NCBI GenBank assembly: GCA_016929595.1
Contig: JAFGIN010000117.1
Span: 94,510-158,509 of the forward strand
DNA: 64,000 nucleotides
Source of the DNA: Chitinispirillaceae bacterium
GTDB taxonomy: Bacteria > Fibrobacterota > Chitinivibrionia > Chitinivibrionales > Chitinispirillaceae
Direction: 5' to 3'
How positions within the stretch are numbered: the first letter of the stretch is position 1; every line of letters starts with the position of its first letter. The position numbers and the translations under genes were made by a program. Below the pieces are notes generated by a model that made no database searches, was not told the DNA's origin, and saw only the letters and a list, made by a program, of their open reading frames with translations. Shown here in pieces: positions 26,207-35,676 of this stretch.

Positions 26207-27469
26207 ATGACAGAGAAAACAATACCATTCACCAGAGAACAGCTTTCTGACATCACCGCCCGTTTTCCAACACCATTTCACATTTATGATGAGAAAGCGA
26301 TTCGTGAAAATGCCCGTAATCTTAAAAACGCCTTCAACTGGTGCAGTAGCTTTAAAGAGTTCTTTGCTGTTAAAGCAGCACCAAACCCGTTTCTCATACA
26401 AATACTTAAATCAGTCGGGTTTGGCACTGATTGCAGCTCTTTACCAGAACTTCTTCTTTCACAGACTTGCGGAATAACCGGTGAAGAGATCATGTTTTCA
26501 TCAAACGATACACCTGCAGAGGAGTTCAAAAAAGCCCGCGAGCTGGGTGCAGTCATTAATCTCGATGATATCAGCCATATCAACTTTCTCGAAGCACATG
26601 CCGGTTTACCGGATCTTATCTGTTTTCGGTATAATCCCGGACCACTCCGAGGCGGCAACGGTATTATTGGTACACCGGAAGAAGCAAAGTACGGTTTTAC
26701 AAAAGAACAGCTCTTTGAAGGGTACAGAATCCTGCGCGATAAAGGAATCAAGCGTTTCGGACTACATACAATGGTTGCATCCAACGAGCTTGATCCAACC
26801 TATTTTATTGAAACCGGAAGAATGCTCTTCGAGCTTGTTGTGGAGATCTCCAGAACCCTGGGAATCAGCTTTGATTTTGTTAACCTTGGAGGTGGAATTG
26901 GTATCCCCTATCACCCCAACCAGGATGCTGTTCCATTGGATGTCGTTGGAAAAGAAATCCATAAACTTTACAATGAAATAATTGTAACATCAGGGAATCA
27001 TCCGCTCAAAATATACCTTGAATGCGGAAGAATGATTACTGGTCCTTATGGTTATCTTGTCTCAAAAGTCCGGCATCTTAAAAAAACGTACAAAAACTAT
27101 GTCGGCCTTGACTCGTGCATGACCGATCTTATGCGCCCGGCACTCTACGGAGCCTACCATCATATTACTGTGGTCGGCAAGGAACATCTACCACATGACT
27201 TTGAGTGTGATGTAACCGGTTCACTCTGTGAAAACAATGACAAATTTGCGATTAACCGTAAACTTCCTTCTGTTGAACCCGGTGATGTTATAGTCATCCA
27301 TGATGCAGGCGCACATGGATATGCGATGGGTTTTAATTACAATGGTAAATTGCGAAGTGCAGAATTACTGCTTAGAACCGATGGCACCGTGGTCCAGATC
27401 AGACGCGCAGAAACAGCACAGGATTATTTCGCTACTCTCGACCTTGAAATGGCTGCAACATTTTCCTGA
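26207..27469 (+). CDS. lysA: diaminopimelate decarboxylase
   Basis: About 420 residues. A PLP-dependent enzyme making lysine from meso-diaminopimelate. Seen: the PLP lysine in EFFAVKAAPNP (Lys56), the glycine-rich phosphate loop LGGGIGIPY, ECGRMITGPYG, and the catalytic Cys in CDVTGSLCENND. The start is taken as the Met at 26207, where the homologous part begins, rather than 26180. It belongs to the plus-strand series following transketolase with a gap of about 125 bases. No lysine riboswitch fits in that gap. Confidence 0.93.
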   Translation: MTEKTIPFTREQLSDITARFPTPFHIYDEKAIRENARNLKNAFNWCSSFKEFFAVKAAPNPFLIQILKSVGFGTDCSSLPELLLSQTCGITGEEIMFSSNDTPAEEFKKARELGAVINLDDISHINFLEAHAGLPDLICFRYNPGPLRGGNGIIGTPEEAKYGFTKEQLFEGYRILRDKGIKRFGLHTMVASNELDPTYFIETGRMLFELVVEISRTLGISFDFVNLGGGIGIPYHPNQDAVPLDVVGKEIHKLYNEIIVTSGNHPLKIYLECGRMITGPYGYLVSKVRHLKKTYKNYVGLDSCMTDLMRPALYGAYHHITVVGKEHLPHDFECDVTGSLCENNDKFAINRKLPSVEPGDVIVIHDAGAHGYAMGFNYNGKLRSAELLLRTDGTVVQIRRAETAQDYFATLDLEMAATFS

Positions 27470-27566
27470 GTTGAAGCAGGACATTGTAATCTCGTCATAA
27501 AAACACAATGCATGATCCAAACCACTACGTTTGATCTTTCACACAGCATGTTTTCAGGAATTTTTA

Positions 27567-28085
27567 ATGACTCAGAATAAAGCTCTCTTTCTTGACCGTG
27601 ATGGTATTATCAATGTTGATACAAAATATCTTCACAAAAGCGAAAATGTCATTTTTATCGATGGGATCTTTGAACTATGTCGTGCGGCACAGCTCAAAGG
27701 ATATCTCCTGATTGTCGTTACCAATCAGGCAGGAGTAGCACGGGGATATTTCACTGAAGAAGATGTCAGGGTACTTCATAAATGGATTAAAAACAAATTC
27801 GCCGAACAGGGAATTACACTTACAGCGTTTTACTATAGCCCCTTTCACCCCGAGGGTGTCGTTGAAAAATACAGAAAAGATTCAGACTGCAGAAAACCAA
27901 AACCGGGTCTTTTTATTAAAGCGGCCGAAGAACATAACATAAATATAAATCAATCTCTTATGATTGGTGATAAGCAGTCAGACCGCATCCAGCTCGAAGG
28001 TCTTACATCGGTAGTGATAAAAAGCAGGTACAGTAAAGAAAACTTTGACTTTGAAAATATCCTCGATGTAATAAAAATTTTGTAA
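27567..28085 (+). CDS. gmhB: HAD-family phosphatase, D-glycero-D-manno-heptose 1,7-bisphosphate phosphatase type
   Basis: About 172 residues. HAD hydrolase motifs: LFLDRDGIIN (Asp10, Asp12), VVTNQAGVARGYF, the CRKPKPGLF lysine and MIGDKQSD. The overall pattern is that of GmhB or the histidinol-phosphatase-like group. The GmhB zinc loop is incomplete: where the family normally has Cys and His (as in CPHHP) there is YYSPFHPEG, and only one Cys (in DSDCRKPKP) of the later pair remains. It may therefore not bind zinc, and the substrate is less certain. The start at 27567 fits the family; the in-frame ATG at 27531 would add twelve residues. Confidence 0.75.
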   Translation: MTQNKALFLDRDGIINVDTKYLHKSENVIFIDGIFELCRAAQLKGYLLIVVTNQAGVARGYFTEEDVRVLHKWIKNKFAEQGITLTAFYYSPFHPEGVVEKYRKDSDCRKPKPGLFIKAAEEHNININQSLMIGDKQSDRIQLEGLTSVVIKSRYSKENFDFENILDVIKIL

Positions 28086-28213
28086 ATTACTTAGTTTCCC
28101 CCCCCGGAATTGTATTATATTATGTCTATTGCCAAACCGCAGAGATCAAAATTCATCTGGAATTATCTATTTCCGGTAATTAGTCATTATATATTCACAC
28201 CCGGGAGGTATTT

Positions 28214-29929
28214 ATGCGCATTTTCGGTGGAAAATTTTTTACTTTGATTACATCTGCACCTCTTTTGATTATTGCAGGATGCTGCGGAAATAACCCTGTA
28301 GATCAACTTCTGGATTTTTTAAAAAATGAGGTTATCACTGTAATTGATGAGGAACCAAACGATACTACCACTGGTGATGAATGTACTGGTGCAAACGATT
28401 TCTCCGGCTGCTGGATCATCTCTCAATCAAACGGTGAAGCTGGAACAATAGCACTAAGTCAGTTAGATTGTTCAATTTCAGGTACTGTCAGCCTTGATGG
28501 TAAAGAAAATGGAACGATTTCTGGTAAAGCCAATGGTTCTCTTATTGATTTCACCGTCACATATATAGATGGAAAAAAAGTGGCCTATAGTGCAATGCTC
28601 AACGATGATGCATCTTCGATAACGTCAGGAAAAGGTATCTCATCTGATGGTAAGACATTTACCTGGTCTGCATCTAAGGGGGAGTGTCAGTCGGTCTCTG
28701 TAGATGGATGCTGGGCTGTCGACCAGAACAATGGCCATATCGGTATTATTACATTACAGCAAAACGGTTCCACAATCACAGGTACTTCAGGATGGACCAC
28801 CCACAGCAATGGACCAATTAAAGGTTCTATTGAGGGAACAACACTTACTTTTACAATCACCTATCCAGAGGGAGTCACAGGCTACTATAGTGCAACGATC
28901 AGTAACGATCAGCTATCCCTCATTAATGGTGCTACCAAAAGCAGCACTGGAGATCAGGCGCAGTGGAACGCAAAGAAAACCACCTGCAACATTCCAAATA
29001 TCAAGGGATGCTGGGCTGTCGATCAGGATAATGGTCACGTCGGAATTCTTACTTTGCAACAAAATGGTTCATCTGTAACAGGTACTTCCCGATGGACCAC
29101 CCACAGCAATGGACCGATCAAAGGTTCAATTGAAGGGACAACACTCTCCTTTACAATATCCTACCCTGAGGGGGTTATCGGTTATTATACTACAACAATA
29201 AACAGCAATGCAACTGCATTGGTCAATGGAACAACAACGAGTAGTACGGGCGATTCTGCCTATTGGAGTGCAGAAAAAACTACCTGCCCGCAACAAGCGG
29301 ATTGTGAATTAAAAATGGACCAGTACACCCTTGCACTTTACCATTTAAATGAAAAAAACGGCACCACACTTACCGATGAAACTGGTCGCTGGAATGGAAC
29401 ACTATACGGAGGAGTCAGAGTACCTGGTCTTTGTGGAAACGGACTTCAATTCAATTCCGGTGAATATGCAACGTTTGACACCATAATTCCTGATGCCCAG
29501 CCTGAAGGTACTGTTGAGTTAAGTGTAATGTTCGATAAGGATTTCGATACCGCTGGTGCGTACTCGATATTTGGCAATGATGGTTCCAGAATTCAGGTAA
29601 TTTATAAAAATGGCCAGTTATTCTTTTTGAAAAACCATTCCAACATACACAAATACACTAATGCCGGATTTACCGTTGTTCCAGGAAAATGGGTTACCAT
29701 TGCAGTTACCTGGGGAGCAAAGGGCATGAGAATTTTTATTGATAAAGAACTGGTATCAGCCAATACCGACTGCACAGCTTATGAGGTTTCGCCTCGAACA
29801 ACCCTTGAAAATATTTTTTATATCGGTAAAAAAACCTGGTGCTGCATGGATGGAATTGGAATCAGCAAGGCGCTGTCATTCAAAGGGGCTATAGACGAAA
29901 TCAGAGTATCATCCATCGCACGGTACTAA
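28214..29929 (+). CDS. lipoprotein with three tandem beta repeats and a LamG-like domain
   Basis: 571 residues. The signal peptide ends in a lipobox (LIIAGC, Cys23), so it is lipid-anchored. From about residue 60 there are three units of about 100 residues. The second and third are nearly identical (GCWAVDQ, GTITLQQNGS type, WTTHSNGPIKGSIEGTT, YPEG), and the first is diverged. Each starts with GCW and ends with a Cys about 90 residues later, probably a disulfide per unit. Residues of about 365-571 look like a concanavalin/LamG fold (YHLNEKNGTTLTDETGRWNG, then KGAIDEIRVSS), common in surface carbohydrate-binding proteins. A terminator follows. Confidence 0.82.
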   Translation: MRIFGGKFFTLITSAPLLIIAGCCGNNPVDQLLDFLKNEVITVIDEEPNDTTTGDECTGANDFSGCWIISQSNGEAGTIALSQLDCSISGTVSLDGKENGTISGKANGSLIDFTVTYIDGKKVAYSAMLNDDASSITSGKGISSDGKTFTWSASKGECQSVSVDGCWAVDQNNGHIGIITLQQNGSTITGTSGWTTHSNGPIKGSIEGTTLTFTITYPEGVTGYYSATISNDQLSLINGATKSSTGDQAQWNAKKTTCNIPNIKGCWAVDQDNGHVGILTLQQNGSSVTGTSRWTTHSNGPIKGSIEGTTLSFTISYPEGVIGYYTTTINSNATALVNGTTTSSTGDSAYWSAEKTTCPQQADCELKMDQYTLALYHLNEKNGTTLTDETGRWNGTLYGGVRVPGLCGNGLQFNSGEYATFDTIIPDAQPEGTVELSVMFDKDFDTAGAYSIFGNDGSRIQVIYKNGQLFFLKNHSNIHKYTNAGFTVVPGKWVTIAVTWGAKGMRIFIDKELVSANTDCTAYEVSPRTTLENIFYIGKKTWCCMDGIGISKALSFKGAIDEIRVSSIARY

Positions 29930-29949
29930 TATTTTCAGTTGTAAAAAAA

Positions 29950-29981
29950 AAAGAGTGTTTGACCAAACACTCTTTTTTTTT
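29950..29981. terminator. bidirectional rho-independent terminator
   Basis: AAGAGTGTTT and AAACACTCTT form a perfect 10-base stem with a 4-base loop, flanked by an A-run on the left and a T-run on the right. It can therefore stop transcription from both directions, serving the lipoprotein gene and the broken methyltransferase on the other strand. Confidence 0.9.
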
Positions 29982-30015
29982 AAAATTTATTTACTGCTGT
30001 TTTTTGTATTGGAGA

Positions 30016-30321
30016 TTAAGAAATCTTTTCTATGACATGAGCAAAATAGTTTCTGAAATCAATCGCTTCAAATATCGAAAAAACCGGTTTTTTGAAAACA
30101 GTCCGCACTTTATCAATCGACCAGCCATGGGCGTAAAACAGAACTTTTTTCGAATAAGTTGTCAATGGACCAATAAAAAAGGTTCCTCCGACATTGAGAT
30201 GTTGAGCGATGTTTTTTAACGCAAAATTAAACTTATCCTCATTCACAATGTGCTGAATGACATCAATCAGAGTTATAAAATCAAAATTATCATCCAGAGT
30301 TTCTGTACTGATATCTTTTAA
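30016..30321 (-). pseudogene. 3' fragment of a SAM-dependent methyltransferase
   Basis: The translated fragment aligns without gaps to the last third of the intact methyltransferase at 38416-39117: both contain ITLIDVIQHIVNEDK and HLNVGGTFFIGPLT. Homology extends upstream of the first Met, to about 30321, where an in-frame stop (30322-30324) follows and similarity ends. The SAM-binding half is missing, so the fragment cannot be active. It lies at the left edge of the glycan cluster, in the opposite orientation to its intact relative at the right edge. Confidence 0.8.
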
Positions 30322-30555
30322 TTAGTTCTGAAAAAAAAACCCATTATCATGTTCTGTCAGTTGCAAAAAAATTAATTTAGGAGCTATTATTCGGAATGCA
30401 CTCAAAATTCGGAATCGCTGGGTTGTGCATAATGAAATCAAGATACTATTTTATTCGCACTACGAAAAAATTATTTTTCGATAACCCTGTACAAGGTTAT
30501 TCATCTCCATACGAAATTCCAACTGTTTTTTGTTTTTTTACAAGGTATTGCATAA

Positions 30556-31653
30556 ATGAAAATTTTACACATTATATATGATGATCCGAAAAACCCATGG
30601 TTAGGTGGCGGTGGTGCAATACGAACTAAAGAGATTAATGAGTTCCTCAGCAGAAATCATGAAGTCACTGTGGTTACAGGAAATTTTCCAGGAGTACAAA
30701 AAACAGAATCTGTTAACAACATTTGTTATAAGCGTATTGGATCAAAACTAAATTATGTCTTAAGCAGGATAACATATGCGTTGCTGGCTGGCCTTTACAT
30801 CAAAAAGATACCGCATGATCTCCTCATTGAGGATTTTTCTGGCCATTCCCCAACATTTTCTACCTTATTCACCAAAAAACCAACTGTTGCTATCCTTCAA
30901 AATTACTTCGGTAAAAATAGTTTCAAAAAACTTCTACTTGCCGGAATAATCCCCTTTCTATACGAAAAAATGTTCATTCACCACTTTGATGGAGTTGTAA
31001 CAGTTTCAAATGCAGTACTTAAGCACTGGGTAGGTGATTCTTTCCAAAAAAAAGTCGCGTTTATTCCCCAGGGAATCAATCCAGCTAAATATCAAAATAG
31101 GGCTATTTCAGAAAAAATTTTGCTTTTCGTCGGACGCCTTGATTTTGTTCAAAAGGGTCTTGATATCCTTCTGGCAAGCTTAAAACTAATATCAGATTTA
31201 AAAATCCCTCTATTTATTGTAGGCGGAGGAGACCAGAAACGATTATCCGCTCTGATCGCAAAAAATGATGTTGGTGATCTGGTAGTATACAAAGGTCGTG
31301 TTTCTCATGAAGAGACAATCAATTTTTTTGCTCAATCCTACTTTTTATGCCTACCTTCACGATACGAGGGCTGGCCGCTGGTTTGTGTAGAAAGCTATGC
31401 ACTCGGTAAACCAGTACTGGGTACCGATATTCCCGGGCTGCGAGATGTCGTAATCCCTGGTGAAACAGGAATTTTGGTTCCCAGTGATAATCCGGTAGCG
31501 TACGCGGAACAGATGAGAAATCTTCTGGAGAACCCGGGACTGAGACATAAACTCGGAGCTCAAGCATATCAAAGCAGCAAGAATTTTGAATGGGAAAAAC
31601 TTGCAGTTAAACAGGAAACTTTTTACAAGGAAATGGTGGATTATGGAAGATAA
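30556..31653 (+). CDS. GT4-family glycosyltransferase
   Basis: 365 residues with the GT-B fold of retaining GT4 enzymes. The N-terminal GGGGAIRTKEINEFL loop and VTVVTGNFPG lie in the acceptor half. The donor half begins about 185 (LLFVGRLDFVQKGLDILL) and has the E(x7)E motif EGWPLVCVE at 271-279, followed by GKPVLGTDIPGLRDVV and GETGILV. It probably adds a sugar to a lipid-linked glycan. It is the only plus-strand gene before the minus-strand glycan run and is preceded by about 230 bases with no gene. Confidence 0.88.
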   Translation: MKILHIIYDDPKNPWLGGGGAIRTKEINEFLSRNHEVTVVTGNFPGVQKTESVNNICYKRIGSKLNYVLSRITYALLAGLYIKKIPHDLLIEDFSGHSPTFSTLFTKKPTVAILQNYFGKNSFKKLLLAGIIPFLYEKMFIHHFDGVVTVSNAVLKHWVGDSFQKKVAFIPQGINPAKYQNRAISEKILLFVGRLDFVQKGLDILLASLKLISDLKIPLFIVGGGDQKRLSALIAKNDVGDLVVYKGRVSHEETINFFAQSYFLCLPSRYEGWPLVCVESYALGKPVLGTDIPGLRDVVIPGETGILVPSDNPVAYAEQMRNLLENPGLRHKLGAQAYQSSKNFEWEKLAVKQETFYKEMVDYGR

Positions 31654-31912
31654 TGTTTATACAAAATATAAATAGTACGTTACGATAAGGTTATAACTTC
31701 ACTACATTTAAAATATCCACTTGACAAATTAATTGAAAAGCAGTTTTTTAATGTTAAATAGTGCTGTTTTGGTTTAACAAGTAAAACAGGTGGTCCAACC
31801 AGCATTAATGTATCCATATTCAAACAAAGGTACATCCCCTTATCTGGATTCCCGTTTGTTATATTCATTACCTATTTTACCAATGGCGAATTTCATAAAA
31901 AGTTATTATCAC

Positions 31913-32650
31913 CTACCCATTTTTTTTAAAGTAGATGACAGGGTGAAATGAGATGAATTGTAAATTGAGCATGTCATATATGTGCTCGAAACGGTTAAAA
32001 AATCTAAGTAAGGGAATTTTTTGATGAGAATAACAGGTACCTTTTTTATCTACCAGACAAAATCCAGATTTAGAAAAGGTTTTCAGAACTGAGAAATAAA
32101 AAAGATACCGGTCTACAATCTGCAAACTGATTAGATTTGGTTTATTAAATACAGTGGCTACAATCCGAACCGCCAGATAAATCAGATTGTAGTAATTTGG
32201 AAAACTTAAAAACAGAATCCCATTCGGTTTTAAAACCCGATGAATTTCTTCTATGGTCTTCTGGGGATCCCCGACGTGCTCAATCACCTCACAGCAGATG
32301 GCAATATCAAAGGTATTTGAGGGAAATGGTAAAGTTTCTGATTTTGAACAAAGAAAACGGGCTTTTGTAGAATTTGAAGTCGCAATTTTCAGGGCGGTCT
32401 GACTTATGTCCAGCCCGACTTTTATACCATCACTGTTTTTAAGAGAGTTCAGGTATTCTCCCGCACCCGACCCAATCTCCAGAATGGCTTTCCCATCAAC
32501 ATCTATTTTGTTACGAAAAAGCAGCTCATTGAGTCCCGTATACCAGGCATAAGTCTTGAGAATTTTTTTGTCTTGATAAAATTTATCATACCAGGATATT
32601 TTTGCATCTTTCATATTTACTTGAATATACTTTGCCGGGAAATGGATCAC
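31913..32650 (-). CDS. class I SAM-dependent methyltransferase
   Basis: 245 residues. The SAM motif LEIGSGAGE is at about 57-65, followed by VGLDIS, then CCEVIEHVGDPQKTIEEI and KPNGILFLSFPN, the usual Methyltransf_11 series. The C-terminal hydrophobic stretch may contact a lipid or large acceptor. The translation may begin at the Met at residue 13. It is the last gene of the minus-strand run that starts at YfhO, and probably modifies a sugar or a glycolipid. That role rests on context only. Confidence 0.82.
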   Translation of the reverse strand: MIHFPAKYIQVNMKDAKISWYDKFYQDKKILKTYAWYTGLNELLFRNKIDVDGKAILEIGSGAGEYLNSLKNSDGIKVGLDISQTALKIATSNSTKARFLCSKSETLPFPSNTFDIAICCEVIEHVGDPQKTIEEIHRVLKPNGILFLSFPNYYNLIYLAVRIVATVFNKPNLISLQIVDRYLFYFSVLKTFSKSGFCLVDKKGTCYSHQKIPLLRFFNRFEHIYDMLNLQFISFHPVIYFKKNG

Positions 32651-32748
32651 AAAGTTTTTTAACCAGTATGAGCATCCAGAGAGGCTAGATGGCTCCGAGG
32701 CACGACATACATAGAATTTTACGGAAAAGCCAGCAAAAATGCCTTGAT

Positions 32749-33564
32749 TTAAATTTTTCGTGCAAGTATATAAGTCTGTGAAGTTTCTTTTATTATCTTC
32801 AAACTTTTAATTATACATCTATCAATAAAAACAGCTAGTTTTGATGGAATAAAGCAGGAAACAAAAATCATTGATCTCTTTATGACTGTAGAGATTAAAT
32901 TCTTACGAATTCCAAAAACTCTTACATAATGTGATAAAACATCATTTTCCCCACTTTGCAGTATTTCAAAGTAGGGCTTCAGCTGTTCTTTAATGCTATC
33001 AACTGTATACTTTCGGATGTGAGTCGGAACAACCATCTGTTCTTCATTGATGGGAACCATAATCACTGCAATACCACCTGGACATAAAACTCTGTGAATC
33101 TCTTTTATAAGGACCTGATCATCGGGAACATGTTCCAAAACATGACTACAGACAACACCACTAAAACAGCCTTCTTTAAATCCCAGTTCTGAATTGAATG
33201 GATCTATTGGTAATGTGTAAACGGGTCTGGATTTTCTAAAGTTTTTTCTGAAAGATGCTATGTTTCGTAAAGAAATATCGACACCGTATGTGATCAGTTT
33301 CGCTGTCGATAGTTTCTTAATAAGCTGCCCAGACCCAAATCCAATATCCAGAAATTTGCCGTTGAGATTCATCTTTTTAAGAAGATTCTGTGCTGTGGCA
33401 GCATGAAATCTTTCCGTGTAAGAAAAAAAAGATGTGAATTTAGTGGTTGCTGACCACCATTTGTTTGAATATCGCACATTTTCTCTTATTATTGATGAAA
33501 CTTCAGAATGTACCACATAAACCTTTGATAAAGATAGAAACTCTGGATTTTCTTTTTTGACCAT
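32749..33564 (-). CDS. class I SAM-dependent methyltransferase
   Basis: 271 residues. Motif I FLDIGFGSGQL is near 91-101, the acidic YGVDIS follows, then VCSHVLEHVPDDQVLIKEI and VLCPGGIAVIMVP. The C-terminal region has hydrophobic segments with basic residues. It is not closely similar to the neighbour at 31913, so the two probably act on different positions or acceptors. The gap to galE is about 100 bases on the same strand. Confidence 0.82.
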   Translation of the reverse strand: MVKKENPEFLSLSKVYVVHSEVSSIIRENVRYSNKWWSATTKFTSFFSYTERFHAATAQNLLKKMNLNGKFLDIGFGSGQLIKKLSTAKLITYGVDISLRNIASFRKNFRKSRPVYTLPIDPFNSELGFKEGCFSGVVCSHVLEHVPDDQVLIKEIHRVLCPGGIAVIMVPINEEQMVVPTHIRKYTVDSIKEQLKPYFEILQSGENDVLSHYVRVFGIRKNLISTVIKRSMIFVSCFIPSKLAVFIDRCIIKSLKIIKETSQTYILARKI

Positions 33565-33665
33565 CTCTGGTTACGGTATTGTTTAAAATAACTTGTGAAC
33601 CAATAAAATACCATATTATCTGATATCGGAATATCTCTTTCAATCTTTGCAAAACCCTATCATTT

Positions 33666-34640
33666 CTACCTTTCAGGGTTTCTTTTCATCCATTCCCATG
33701 CTGTTCGTATTATTGTATCAAGAGAACTGGAAACAGGTTTCCAGCCGAGCTCTCTTGCAACGAGTTCTGGATTAGCAATCAATATTGCGGGATCACCGTT
33801 TCGCCTCTTACCTTCGAGTATATTGATTTTCAAATCGGTAATCTCCTGGCATTTTTTGATAATAGACAAAACAGAGTGTCCTTTTCCTGTGCCAAGATTA
33901 TAAATTTTTCTTGAAGCATTTTTTGAAGTTAAAGCCAAAACATGTGCCCTTGCTATGTCACTTACATGTATATAATCTCTGATACATGTTCCATCTGGTG
34001 TAGGATAATCACGACCAAATATTGTAACAGGCGTTCCTTTACGTGCTGCATTCAAAACCGATGGTATGAGATGCGGTTCTGGATTGTGGTCTTCACCCAG
34101 GGTACATCCATCATCATCTGCCCCAGCTGCATTAAAATATCGAAAGATACTATAATCTAACCCGTAACTTCTGGAAATATCTAAAATAATTTGTTCACAA
34201 AAGTATTTAGTACGGGCATAAGGATTTATTGGCTTTTGTAACGTACTCTCTGTAATCAGATGGTTACCAATAATTTCACCATACGTAGAGCACGAGGAAG
34301 AGAATATTAATTTATTTACATTGCATTTGATCATTATTTCAAGCAGATTTATGGTATTCGCAAGGTTATTCTGGTAATAAATAAGCGGATTGTCAACAGA
34401 CTCACCGATATACGCGAATGCAGCAAAATGAATAACAGTATCAATGTTTTTTTCTTTGAAAAAAGTGTACAATTTGTCTTTATCTGATAAGTCTATAGGA
34501 AATAAAATATCTGAAGGAACTGCTTTAGAGTGCCCTCGTGACAAATTGTCAACTACATATGTAGTAAAACCCTTTTTCAAAAGTTCTTTTACCGTATGGC
34601 TGCCAATATAACCAGCACCACCCGTAACAAGAATGTTCAT
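33666..34640 (-). CDS. galE: UDP-glucose 4-epimerase
   Basis: 324 residues of the extended short-chain dehydrogenase family. It interconverts UDP-glucose and UDP-galactose (or the N-acetyl forms). Seen: the NAD-binding GGAGYIGSH at the N-terminus, FSSSCSTYG, the catalytic Tyr-Lys pair in NPYARTKYFCE, the FRYFNAAGAD segment and TPDGTCIRDYIHV. The length is slightly short of the E. coli enzyme but complete. It supplies galactose-type nucleotide sugar for the surrounding glycan genes. Confidence 0.94.
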   Translation of the reverse strand: MNILVTGGAGYIGSHTVKELLKKGFTTYVVDNLSRGHSKAVPSDILFPIDLSDKDKLYTFFKEKNIDTVIHFAAFAYIGESVDNPLIYYQNNLANTINLLEIMIKCNVNKLIFSSSCSTYGEIIGNHLITESTLQKPINPYARTKYFCEQIILDISRSYGLDYSIFRYFNAAGADDDGCTLGEDHNPEPHLIPSVLNAARKGTPVTIFGRDYPTPDGTCIRDYIHVSDIARAHVLALTSKNASRKIYNLGTGKGHSVLSIIKKCQEITDLKINILEGKRRNGDPAILIANPELVARELGWKPVSSSLDTIIRTAWEWMKRNPER

Positions 34641-34695
34641 TCTACGTTAACCCCAATAAATATGGTGAGAATAAATTCATAAGATACATCATGGA

Positions 34696-35676
34696 TTATA
34701 CGCATGGTGTTTCGGAATGACTGTGAGTATTCTTCTTAAATGTGCGAAAAAGTACAGGAATCACGCCCAGAATTTTTAAAAAGATTATTAAGTTACTCAA
34801 TATTATGTATGTTGCAAGATTTTCGTCAGAAAGTTGCAACTGTCTGAACATCAATGCCATAAGAGCTTCCCGGACACCAATCCCGCCAGGAGTAAATGGC
34901 TGAGCCATACTTATCATCTCAATTAAAGGAATGAATGCAATGACTTCCAATAAAAAAAACTTCCCGGTAATACTGAAAAGAAGAATTGAAACTGAACTTA
35001 AAGAAAGCATTTGTGCAATTACTGTAACAGCCGAGGACAGTAGTAAACCTTTCTTTTTCTCTCTAAACCTATAAATACCTTCACGAATATTGTCTATCTG
35101 TTTCAGAGGTAACTTTGGAAAATGCGTACGAAGAAATAACCGGAACCGACCAGTTATTTCTTTGCTGAAAGAGAGCAGAAAAGAAAATATGATGATAGAA
35201 AAAAAACCAAAAATGATGTAAAAAGTAGCTGGTGGCAGTTCAATATCATGAATTAACATCAATCCGACTATTGAGAAAAACAATGAAACGCATACTCCAA
35301 TAATCTTAGTTATCCAGGCGGAACTCCACCCTATGCTGTGACCGGTTATTTTTGAGACATCAATTGTTCTGACAACATCCTGTGCTGTACTGTTCGGAAG
35401 AATTATAGAATAGAAAACTGAAGAAAAATGGATAGAAAGAGCAGACAAAACAGACAGTTCCTTTGTAAAGGATCGAATAAGAATCCACCAACGAACTCCC
35501 TGAAGAGCAATTATAACTAAAGATACGAGTAAAAAAAGTGTGACAAACTGCCATTTAACATTTACAAACGTCTCTAAAAGGACAGATAAGCTGACATTCT
35601 TTAAGATAAGATAAAATGCTGCAATTATAATGACTGGTTGCAGAATTCTCCAGGTCTTTTTAACGGTGGCTTTCAA
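34696..35676 (-). CDS. lysylphosphatidylglycerol synthase-type transmembrane protein (UPF0104)
   Basis: 326 residues with about eight membrane segments. The pattern GVRWWILIRSF near the N-terminus and PFTPGGIGVREALM near 265 is diagnostic of the LPG synthase transmembrane/flippase-like family. Members without the C-terminal catalytic domain, as here, are often found in polysaccharide loci, where they are suspected to move lipid-linked sugars. The start codon appears to be a TTG placed directly after the stop of the upstream YfhO gene (TAATTG), so translation is tightly coupled. Confidence 0.85.
   Translation of the reverse strand: MKATVKKTWRILQPVIIIAAFYLILKNVSLSVLLETFVNVKWQFVTLFLLVSLVIIALQGVRWWILIRSFTKELSVLSALSIHFSSVFYSIILPNSTAQDVVRTIDVSKITGHSIGWSSAWITKIIGVCVSLFFSIVGLMLIHDIELPPATFYIIFGFFSIIIFSFLLSFSKEITGRFRLFLRTHFPKLPLKQIDNIREGIYRFREKKKGLLLSSAVTVIAQMLSLSSVSILLFSITGKFFLLEVIAFIPLIEMISMAQPFTPGGIGVREALMALMFRQLQLSDENLATYIILSNLIIFLKILGVIPVLFRTFKKNTHSHSETPCV

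Noticed and set aside
31680..31868. 62-residue reverse ORF between the GT4 gene and a methyltransferase
   Set aside because: Low-complexity, no pattern or ribosome site; kept out of the gene list.
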